Shown: in pieces, positions 1 to 6,021 of the stretch | Layout: the number at the start of each line of letters is the position of its first letter | How positions within the stretch are numbered: the stretch's first letter is position 1 | Source: an uncultured Clostridium sp. | GTDB taxonomy: Bacteria > Bacillota > Clostridia > TANB77 > CAG-508 | Assembly (NCBI GenBank): GCA_900556945.1 | Contig: USQP01000054.1 | Coordinates: forward strand, 1-6,021 | DNA: 6,021 nt | Direction: 5' to 3' | Notes under the pieces: model-generated | Seen by the model: only the letters and a program-made list of their open reading frames with translations | Told to the model about the DNA's origin: nothing | The model's database searches: none | Program-made: the position numbers and the translations under genes

Positions 1-29
1 GTGGGCTCGGAGATGTGTATAAGAGACAG
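1..29 (+). other. Nextera (Tn5) sequencing adapter, untrimmed
   Basis: The first 29 bases are the 3' part of the Illumina Nextera read-2 transposase adapter. They end with the 19-base Tn5 mosaic end (AGATGTGTATAAGAGACAG, 11-29). This is library-construction sequence and not part of the organism. Biological sequence begins at about base 30. The same adapter recurs inverted at the other end of the window. Confidence 0.98.
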
Positions 30-32
30 TCT

Positions 33-39
33 ACCTCCT
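33..39 (-). promoter_or_regulatory. Ribosome binding site of a truncated downstream gene
   Basis: On the minus strand, 26 bases after the ftsY stop codon, the sequence reads AGAGGAGGTAGA and then runs into the adapter. AGGAGGT (33-39) is a full Shine-Dalgarno match. The start codon would fall at or just beyond the contig edge. No terminator separates it from ftsY, so the missing gene is probably co-transcribed with ftsY. In many Firmicutes ylxM and ffh follow ftsY, but nothing of the coding sequence is present to confirm that. Confidence 0.75.
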
Positions 40-65
40 CTATTTAATAACTAACTTTTTAATTG

Positions 66-971
66 TTAAATAATTGCTTTTACAAAGTCTTCTGAATTAA
101 ATATTTCCATATCATCAATTTGCTCTCCTACTCCGATAAACTTTATAGGGATTTTATTTTCTTCTACAATTCCTATTGCTACTCCACCTTTAGCTGTCCC
201 ATCCAATTTGGTAATAACTAAACCTGTTATATCTGCTTCTTCTTTAAATGCTTTTACTTGTGAGATAGCATTTTGACCGGTTGTTCCATCAATGACAAGC
301 AAAACTTCTTTATCCGCTTCTTGCATTTCTTTATTAATTACTTTTTGTATTTTGTTTAACTCATCCATCAAATACTTTTTATTATGCAATCTTCCTGCTG
401 TATCTACAATTAAAACGTCCGCATTTTTTTCTCTTGTCATTCTAATCGCATCATATACTACAGATGCAGGATCCACTCCTTCTTCCCTTTTCACGATATC
501 TGCCCCTGCTCGATTAGCCCAAATTTCTAATTGTTCTACTGCCGCTGCTCGAAAAGTATCTGCTGCTGCTACAACAACTTTTTTTCCATCCTTCGCTAAG
601 CGATTTGCAATTTTCCCAATAGAGGTCGTTTTTCCTACTCCATTGACTCCTACTACTAAAATCACAGAAGGTTTTGTATTTAAGTGTAAACTTATATCGG
701 TAATCTCTAATATTTCTTTCATTTCTTCTCTTAAAGCTTCTTTTACATCTTCTTCATCTTGTAACTTCTCTTTCTTTATTCTATTTCTTAAATTGTTTAT
801 TATTTTTACTGATGTATCCATTCCTATATCAGACATAATTAATATTTCTTCCAGTTCATCTAAAAAATCTTCATCCACTTTTTTGAAACTTTTAAAAACG
901 TTATTTATTTTTTCATCAAACGAACTTTTTGTTTTGTTCATTCCTTGTTTCAATTTATCAAAAAATCCCAT
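66..971 (-). CDS. ftsY: Signal recognition particle receptor FtsY (SRP GTPase)
   Basis: FtsY is the membrane-associated receptor that docks SRP-ribosome-nascent chain complexes and hands them to the Sec translocon. It does so through reciprocal GTP hydrolysis with Ffh. The protein has 301 residues: a helical N domain (about 1-95) and the SRP-type G domain (about 100-301). Visible motifs are the P-loop GVNGVGKT (108-115), DTFRAAA (138-144), DTAGR (190-194), TKLDG (254-258) and GVGE (280-283). The amphipathic start MGFFDKLKQG suits membrane association, and the long acidic A domain of E. coli FtsY is absent, as is usual in Firmicutes. I chose the ATG at 969-971 because AAAGGAGA (976-983) lies just upstream and family members begin MGFFDKL. 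An in-frame ATG six codons earlier (987-989) would place that RBS inside the gene and has no good RBS of its own. The gene is preceded by a tRNA terminator and its own putative promoter. Confidence 0.97.
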   Translation of the reverse strand: MGFFDKLKQGMNKTKSSFDEKINNVFKSFKKVDEDFLDELEEILIMSDIGMDTSVKIINNLRNRIKKEKLQDEEDVKEALREEMKEILEITDISLHLNTKPSVILVVGVNGVGKTTSIGKIANRLAKDGKKVVVAAADTFRAAAVEQLEIWANRAGADIVKREEGVDPASVVYDAIRMTREKNADVLIVDTAGRLHNKKYLMDELNKIQKVINKEMQEADKEVLLVIDGTTGQNAISQVKAFKEEADITGLVITKLDGTAKGGVAIGIVEENKIPIKFIGVGEQIDDMEIFNSEDFVKAII

Positions 972-1011
972 GTTTTCTCCTTTCAACATCCTAATGAATA
1001 TTTTTCATCTG

Positions 1012-1036
1012 CTAAGCTATGTTGTCTATAGCTAAG
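1012..1036 (-). other. Stem-loop in the ftsY 5' leader
   Basis: Arms 1012-1020 and 1028-1036 pair over nine positions with one mismatch around a 7-base loop. The structure lies about 40 bases before the ftsY start codon, inside the predicted leader. No T-tract follows, so it is not an intrinsic terminator. Its role is unknown; it could affect mRNA stability or be chance in AT-rich DNA. Confidence 0.35.
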
Positions 1037-1063
1037 ATTGTATTGTACTTTTTTAATTAACAT

Positions 1064-1096
1064 ATTATATTATAACAGATTTTCCTAATATTACAA
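1064..1096 (-). promoter_or_regulatory. Putative sigma-A-type promoter of ftsY
   Basis: On the minus strand TTGTAA (1091-1096) is a -35 candidate matching 5 of 6 consensus positions TTGACA if one substitution is allowed. It is separated by 16 bases from a perfect -10 TATAAT (1069-1074). A second TATAAT overlaps it at 1064-1069. Transcription would start near 1057-1062, giving a leader of about 90 bases. The position between the tRNA terminator and ftsY supports the call. AT-rich sequence makes chance matches to -10 boxes likely, so confidence is moderate. Confidence 0.5.
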
Positions 1097-1108
1097 GGTC
1101 CTAAGAGA

Positions 1109-1150
1109 TTTTTTTGTAAGATTAGAATCCATTCTAATCTTACAAAAAAA
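1109..1150. repeat. Perfect 20-base inverted repeat with a 2-base centre
   Basis: Arms 1109-1128 and 1131-1150 are exact reverse complements separated only by CC. Each arm is seven T/A bases plus the 13-base core GTAAGATTAGAAT. On either strand the structure ends in A residues and not T residues, so it does not look like an ordinary terminator. Its lower-strand T7 doubles as the U-tract of the adjacent tRNA terminator. It sits about 15 bases upstream of the putative ftsY -35 box, so an operator-like binding site is possible, as is a decayed second terminator or a mobile-repeat remnant. Confidence 0.85.
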
Positions 1151-1191
1151 CTCACCCATTCACCGTAATATGGTGTATGAGTGAGTTTTTT
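1144..1191 (-). terminator. Intrinsic terminator of the tRNA operon (bidirectional shape)
   Basis: The stem pairs AACTCAC, CAT and CACC (1149-1164) with GGTG, ATG and GTGAGTT (1172-1187). It has two single mismatches and a 7-base loop (1165-1171). On the minus strand it is followed by seven Ts (1150-1144); on the plus strand by six Ts (1186-1191). It begins about 20 bases after the 3' end of tRNA-Tyr, so its evident job is to end the tRNA transcript before ftsY. No plus-strand gene is present to use the opposite orientation. Confidence 0.88.
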
Positions 1192-1211
1192 ATTTCGACA
1201 ATGGCTCATTT

Positions 1212-1297
1212 TGGTGGGCAGGGAAGGATTCGAACCTTCGTACTCAAATGAGAACAGATTTACAGTCTGCCGCCTTTAGCCACTCGGCCACCTACCC
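1212..1297 (-). tRNA. tRNA-Tyr (anticodon GTA)
   Basis: This is an 86-base tRNA with encoded CCA (1212-1214). The acceptor stem GGGTAGG pairs with CCTGCCC, with one T-G pair, followed by discriminator A. The D-arm reads GGCCGAGTGG. The anticodon loop is CTGTAAA with GTA at 1261-1263. A long variable arm and a T-arm with the TTCGAAT loop complete a class II tRNA, as expected for bacterial tRNA-Tyr. It lies 16 bases downstream of the tRNA-Met gene, is transcribed with it, and is followed by an intrinsic terminator. Confidence 0.97.
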
Positions 1298-1313
1298 AAA
1301 TATAAAATTTAAA

Positions 1314-1390
1314 TGGTGCTCCCTCAAGGATTCGAACCTTGGACCCACCGGTTATGAGCCGGTTGCTCTGACCAACTGAGCTAAGGGAGC
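1314..1390 (-). tRNA. tRNA-Met, elongator type (anticodon CAT)
   Basis: This is a 77-base tRNA with encoded CCA (1314-1316). The seven-base acceptor stem GCTCCCT/AGGGAGC is fully paired. The D-arm is GCTCAGTTGGTCAGAGC and the anticodon loop CTCATAA carries CAT at 1354-1356. The T-loop is TTCGAAT. It is not the initiator: position 1 is paired and the anticodon stem lacks the three G-C pairs typical of tRNA-fMet. A CAT anticodon can also belong to tRNA-Ile2, in which C34 is modified to lysidine. The CGGCTCATAACCG stem-loop resembles clostridial elongator Met as I recall it, but sequence reading alone does not fully exclude Ile2. Confidence 0.88.
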
Positions 1391-1419
1391 ATGTGCTCTT
1401 TATGTTTAGCACAAGTAAA

Positions 1420-1448
1420 AGTATAACTTATTTTTTTTTAATTGTCAA
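1420..1448 (-). promoter_or_regulatory. Near-consensus promoter of the tRNA-Met/tRNA-Tyr operon
   Basis: On the minus strand a perfect -35 TTGACA (1443-1448) is followed by a 17-base AT-rich spacer and the -10 TATACT (1420-1425, 5 of 6). The start would be near 1413, about 23 bases before the mature 5' end of tRNA-Met. Strong promoters with short leaders are usual for stable RNA genes. There is no visible terminator between the dprA stop and this promoter, so some dprA read-through into the tRNAs is possible. Confidence 0.85.
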
Positions 1449-1511
1449 TACATTTTTTCATTTTTTTAGGCTTGATTAAATAAAAAAGATAAAATTATAC
1501 ATTTCCCTTTT

Positions 1512-2381
1512 TTAAATTTTAATTTCTTTATAAGTAGTGACCATTTTTGCTCCTTGTTTTATCAATTCATTCGTTCCCACTGAATTGATAGAATTAATAT
1601 TACCAGGTACAACATATACATCTCTTCCTTGTTCTAAAGCAAAATCAACTGTTATCAAAGTACCACTTTTTTCTTTTGCTTCAATTACGATAACTCCCTT
1701 ACTCATTCCACTAATTATTCTATTTCGTGCAGGGAAATTCATTTTTTCCGCTTTTATTCCTGGAGGATATTCAGAAATAATGGCTCCTCTATTTTCTAAT
1801 ATTTTCTTAAATAAATACTTATTCTCTGCTGGATACACAGTATCTAATCCATTTCCGACAACGGCAATTGTTCTTCCACATGTGGATAACACCCCAATAT
1901 GTGCATAACTATCCACTCCTTTTGCTAATCCACTAATAATATTGATATTTTGATTTGCTAAATTATAAGCAAAATATTTAGCTACTTTTTTGCCATAATC
2001 AGAAGCCTCTCTACATCCTACTATTGCTATAGAAGAATCATTTAGAATATCTTTATTTCCTTTTATATAGAGGCTAATTGGTGGATCATATATTTGTTTT
2101 AAAAGATTGGGATATTCTTCATCTTCTATTGAAATAATATCTATATTATTTCTTTTCATATATATAACATAATTTTCTAAGTTCTTTCTTATGTTTTTAT
2201 CTAATATAGAATTAACTAAACTTTCTCCTATTCCCTTGATTCTTAATAGCTCTTTCTTTTCTAATTTATAGATTTTATCTGGTGTTTTATATATTTCCAA
2301 TAATTTTTGTTTTCTTCTACTTCCTAAATTTTTGATTAATGATAACCATATCCAATATTTTTTATTTTCTAGTTTCTCCAA
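1512..2381 (-). CDS. dprA: DNA-processing protein DprA/Smf
   Basis: DprA binds incoming single-stranded DNA and loads RecA on it during natural transformation. It is also kept in many bacteria not known to be transformable. The protein has 289 residues. An N-terminal helical part has an HhH-like segment (IKGIGESLVNSIL, 48-60). The Rossmann-like core has VGCREAS (121-127), SGLAKGVD (150-157), GNGLDTVYP (176-184), FPARNRIISG (216-225), EAKEKSGTL (234-242) and PGN (259-261). It ends soon after the core, so the C-terminal winged-helix domain of longer DprA proteins is missing. Short forms of this length are known, for example in Bacillus. The start is TTG (2379-2381): a perfect AGGAGG (2387-2392) sits five bases upstream, and the nearest upstream ATG runs quickly into a stop. 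It appears monocistronic, after the folD terminator. Confidence 0.96.
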   Translation of the reverse strand: MEKLENKKYWIWLSLIKNLGSRRKQKLLEIYKTPDKIYKLEKKELLRIKGIGESLVNSILDKNIRKNLENYVIYMKRNNIDIISIEDEEYPNLLKQIYDPPISLYIKGNKDILNDSSIAIVGCREASDYGKKVAKYFAYNLANQNINIISGLAKGVDSYAHIGVLSTCGRTIAVVGNGLDTVYPAENKYLFKKILENRGAIISEYPPGIKAEKMNFPARNRIISGMSKGVIVIEAKEKSGTLITVDFALEQGRDVYVVPGNINSINSVGTNELIKQGAKMVTTYKEIKI

Positions 2382-2386
2382 TCTAT

Positions 2387-2392
2387 CCTCCT
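2387..2392 (-). promoter_or_regulatory. Ribosome binding site fixing the TTG start of dprA
   Basis: AGGAGG on the minus strand, five bases before the TTG at 2379-2381, is a full anti-Shine-Dalgarno match. It decides the start codon, because no ATG near it is in frame with dprA. Confidence 0.88.
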
Positions 2393-2549
2393 CTATCTCT
2401 TTACTAGCATACTGTTTTTTAATTTGTAAAATAAAGAAATTCTTGATTTTCCTAAAATCATACTTCCAGTTACCTATTTTATTGAATTTGTTTGAAATTT
2501 ATAGACAGAAATGTCTAAAGATAAAATTTAATTGATTAAAATCATTATT

Positions 2550-2578
2550 ATCCTATCATTTTAAATTACTTTTGTAAA
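2550..2578 (-). promoter_or_regulatory. Possible dprA promoter
   Basis: On the minus strand TTTACA (2573-2578, 5 of 6) is spaced 17 bases from TAGGAT (2550-2555, 4 of 6 against TATAAT). It lies downstream of the folD terminator, where a dprA promoter is needed. It would give a long leader of about 160 bases that includes a small hairpin (2502-2517). The rest of the 2382-2598 stretch shows no credible gene. The -10 match is weak, so this is only a candidate. Confidence 0.3.
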
Positions 2579-2598
2579 TAATTTCCATTAAATTTGTT

Positions 2599-2633
2599 AA
2601 AAAATCCACTACACTAAACTTAAAGTGTAATGG
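2599..2633 (-). terminator. Intrinsic terminator after folD
   Basis: On the minus strand CCATTACACT (2624-2633) pairs over ten positions, one of them G-U, with AGTGTAGTGG (2606-2615). The loop has 8 bases, and A followed by six Ts (2604-2599) comes next. It begins about seven bases after the folD stop codon. No T-tract exists on the plus strand, so it is directional and separates the folD transcript from dprA. Confidence 0.9.
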
Positions 2634-2640
2634 CATTCAT

Positions 2641-3489
2641 CTATTTATGTTGTTCCTTTGTTGCTTTTATAACATTGTTCATAAGCATTGCTATTGTCAT
2701 TGGGCCAACTCCGCCTGGTACTGGCGTTATATAACTTGCTTTTTTCTTTACATTTTCAAAATCGACATCTCCATTTAGCTTTCCATCTTCTCCTCGATTA
2801 ATTCCAACATCTATGATAACTACGCCCTCTTTTACCATATCTGCTGTTACAAATTTAGATTGCCCAATAGCTGCAATAATAATATCTGCTCTTTTGGTAT
2901 ATTCTTTTAAATCTTTTGTTTTCGAATGACATACTGTAACTGTCGCATTTTTTTGTAAACAACATTGTATTAAAGGTTTCCCTACAATATTGCTTCTTCC
3001 TAGTATTACTACATCTTTACCAGTTAAATTGATTTTATATTCTTCAAACATTTTCATAACTCCATATGGGGTACAGGATATAAATGTATCTTCTCCTATA
3101 CAAAGTTTTCCCACACTAGATGGAGTAAATCCATCTACGTCTTTTAAATATGCTATTGCTTGAAAGGCTTCGTTAATATTTAAATGTGATGGTACAGGGC
3201 TCTGTAACAAAATTCCATTAACTTCTTTGTTATGATTTAGATTTTCTATCAAACTTAACAATTCTTCTTGTGTTGTATTTTCTCCTAAAAGATATTCTTT
3301 ATATTCAATTCCAACTTCATCACATGCTTTACTTTTATTTCTTACATAAACTTTTGAAGCAGGATTATTTCCAACCATAATAACTGCTAGCGTTGGTATA
3401 ATTCCTTTTTTCTTTAATTCATCACACTCTATTTTTAAATTTTCTCTTATTTTCTTCGCCAGAGTTTTTCCATCAATAATTGTTGCCAT
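2641..3489 (-). CDS. folD: Bifunctional methylene-THF dehydrogenase / methenyl-THF cyclohydrolase FolD
   Basis: FolD interconverts 5,10-methylene-, 5,10-methenyl- and 10-formyl-tetrahydrofolate in the cytoplasm, usually with NADP(H). This supplies formyl groups for purine and fMet-tRNA synthesis. At 282 residues it is full length. The catalytic domain shows the YxxxK signature (Y48, K52, the presumed cyclohydrolase lysine), GILLQSPVP (92-100) and KDVDGF (116-121, with D119). The nucleotide-binding domain has VILGRSNIVGKPL (161-173). The C-terminal family signature TPVPGGVGPMT is at 255-265. The ATG start at 3487-3489 is supported by AAAGGAGA at 3495-3502. It lies 76 bases downstream of the 81-aa gene with no terminator between them, so the two are probably co-transcribed, and it ends in its own intrinsic terminator. 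No key residue appears to be missing. Confidence 0.98.
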   Translation of the reverse strand: MATIIDGKTLAKKIRENLKIECDELKKKGIIPTLAVIMVGNNPASKVYVRNKSKACDEVGIEYKEYLLGENTTQEELLSLIENLNHNKEVNGILLQSPVPSHLNINEAFQAIAYLKDVDGFTPSSVGKLCIGEDTFISCTPYGVMKMFEEYKINLTGKDVVILGRSNIVGKPLIQCCLQKNATVTVCHSKTKDLKEYTKRADIIIAAIGQSKFVTADMVKEGVVIIDVGINRGEDGKLNGDVDFENVKKKASYITPVPGGVGPMTIAMLMNNVIKATKEQHK

Positions 3490-3565
3490 TTTATTCTCCT
3501 TTATAATAATCTATAACTTTTTATATTTTATATGATTGATTATTTTCTCCTATCCAATATAACTT

Positions 3566-3811
3566 TTATTCATTCGTCCCGTCAATTTTATATTCAATAT
3601 CTTCCATATGCGGAAACATCTCTCGTACTCGTTTCAATGTTAACATTAGCATTTTAGGTTGCGGATTTCTTTTATTGTCTGATAATAACTTTTGAGTATA
3701 ACAATTCTCTGCAGTTTTAAATAACATATATCGATTTCCTACATAAGTATAATAAATTTGATAGCCATTTTTCAAATCAACCCACATCTTTTCAAACGTA
3801 TAATCTTCCAT
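3566..3811 (-). CDS. Uncharacterised 81-aa protein
   Basis: I do not recognise this protein. It is very likely a real gene: its ATG (3809-3811) follows a perfect AGGAGG (3816-3821) by four bases, it fills the gap between ligA and folD, and it shares their strand. The product is small and soluble, without signal peptide or membrane segment. It is rich in tyrosine and in charged residues. Residues 17-43 (GYQIYYTYVGNRYMLFKTAENCYTQ region) alternate in a way that suggests two or three beta strands. Residues 53-67 (KMLMLTLKRVREMFP) look helical. There is one cysteine (C37), so it is not a zinc finger of the usual kind. Its RBS lies only five bases from the end of the large inverted repeat, so that hairpin in a ligA read-through transcript could influence its translation or mRNA stability. 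Confidence 0.78.
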   Translation of the reverse strand: MEDYTFEKMWVDLKNGYQIYYTYVGNRYMLFKTAENCYTQKLLSDNKRNPQPKMLMLTLKRVREMFPHMEDIEYKIDGTNE

Positions 3812-3826
3812 AATTCCTCCTATATC

Positions 3827-3943
3827 AGTGAGACATTAGGGGACAGTGCTTAAATGTCTCATATATTTTGTCTTTTTTTGTCGAAAACGACTTTTTTCTA
3901 CATTTAAATGAGACATTTAAGCACTGTCCCCTAATGTCTCACT
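3827..3943. repeat. Large inverted repeat: two REP-like units head to head
   Basis: Arms 3827-3862 and 3908-3943 are 36 bases each and exact reverse complements around a 45-base AT-rich centre. Each arm is itself a smaller hairpin unit (3829-3861 and 3909-3941), with TGAGACATT pairing AATGTCTCA around a GGGGACAGTGCT-containing loop. The centre carries a short GTCG/CGAC hairpin (3880-3891) flanked by T runs. One end touches the ligA stop codon and the other lies five bases from the RBS of the 81-aa gene. The GGGGACAG loop with GAGACA flanks recalls palindromic repeats that I remember as scattered in clostridial genomes near Y1 (RAYT-like) transposases. No transposase gene is in this window. 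In RNA it would form a very stable hairpin between ligA and the next gene. Confidence 0.93.
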
Positions 3944-5965
<2,022 letters not shown>

Positions 5966-5982
5966 TTATCTATACTTTAGAC

Positions 5983-6021
5983 CTGTCTCTTATACACATC
6001 TCCGAGCCCACGAGACGCGTA
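5983..6021 (-). other. Nextera (Tn5) sequencing adapter, untrimmed, with start of an index
   Basis: From 5983 the sequence is the reverse complement of the Nextera read-2 adapter, starting with the 19-base mosaic end (5983-6001) and running to CGAGAC at 6016. The last five bases, GCGTA, sit where the i7 index begins and agree with an index I recall as GCGTAGTA. It is artificial sequence. Biological sequence ends at about 5982. Confidence 0.98.

Noticed and set aside
292..1035. Long plus-strand reading frame of 247 codons
   Set aside because: It lies almost wholly antisense to ftsY, which has every SRP GTPase motif. Its composition (serine, phenylalanine, isoleucine rich) is that of a reverse-complement shadow, and it has no credible RBS.
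1537..1908. Plus-strand reading frame of 123 codons
   Set aside because: It is antisense to the conserved core of dprA and shows no recognisable domain.
2393..2461. A 22-codon minus-strand frame (MILGKSRISLFYKLKNSMLVKR) ending next to the dprA RBS, as a possible leader peptide
   Set aside because: The sequence upstream (ACTGGAAGT) is a poor RBS, there is no run of regulatory codons, and no attenuator hairpin with a T-tract follows. Chance is the simpler explanation.
2502..2517. Small hairpin TAGACA/TGTCTA in the dprA leader, partly resembling the AGACATTT/TGTC segments of the large repeat
   Set aside because: The shared stretch is too short and lacks the GGGGACAG core, so I do not treat it as a decayed repeat copy or a riboswitch.
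2332..2535. Plus-strand reading frame of 67 codons reaching into the dprA leader
   Set aside because: It overlaps the dprA start and its RBS on the other strand, has no Shine-Dalgarno of its own and is low-complexity AT-rich sequence.
3500..3567. Direct repeat TATAACTTTT at 3512-3521 and 3558-3567 between the 81-aa gene and folD, plus an isolated AGGAGA-like site near 3545-3550
   Set aside because: A 10-base match is expected by chance in such AT-rich sequence, and no start codon follows the RBS-like site at a usable distance.

Overview
The window is a 5,953-base insert (about 30-5982) of AT-rich chromosomal DNA. It is flanked at both ends by untrimmed Illumina Nextera (Tn5) adapter, so it is an assembled or long-fragment contig and not a complete replicon. 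Low GC, strong AGGAGG-type ribosome binding sites, a TTG start, short-form FtsY and DprA and tRNA genes with encoded CCA all point to a low-GC Firmicute, most likely a member of the Clostridia. That placement is inference from style; no rRNA is present.

Every gene lies on the minus strand, so transcription runs from high to low coordinates. First comes ligA (NAD+-dependent DNA ligase). Its stop codon directly abuts a 117-base structure made of two perfect 36-base inverted arms around a 45-base centre. Next are an unrecognised 81-aa protein with a strong RBS and then folD (one-carbon folate metabolism), which ends in a clear intrinsic terminator. dprA follows with its own leader and a TTG start. 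A near-consensus promoter then drives a tRNA-Met(CAT)/tRNA-Tyr(GTA) pair, closed by a bidirectional-looking terminator. A separate perfect 20-base palindrome abuts that terminator and sits upstream of a plausible ftsY promoter. ftsY (signal recognition particle receptor) is last. A Shine-Dalgarno sequence just after it shows that another minus-strand gene began beyond the contig edge.

Functionally these are housekeeping genes: replication and repair (ligA), nucleotide and one-carbon supply (folD), single-stranded DNA handling and transformation (dprA), translation (tRNAs) and co-translational membrane targeting (ftsY). I see no prophage, CRISPR array, defence island or complete transposon. 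The most unusual structure is the paired REP-like inverted repeat at 3827-3943. The 1109-1150 palindrome upstream of ftsY and the unrecognised 81-aa protein come next.
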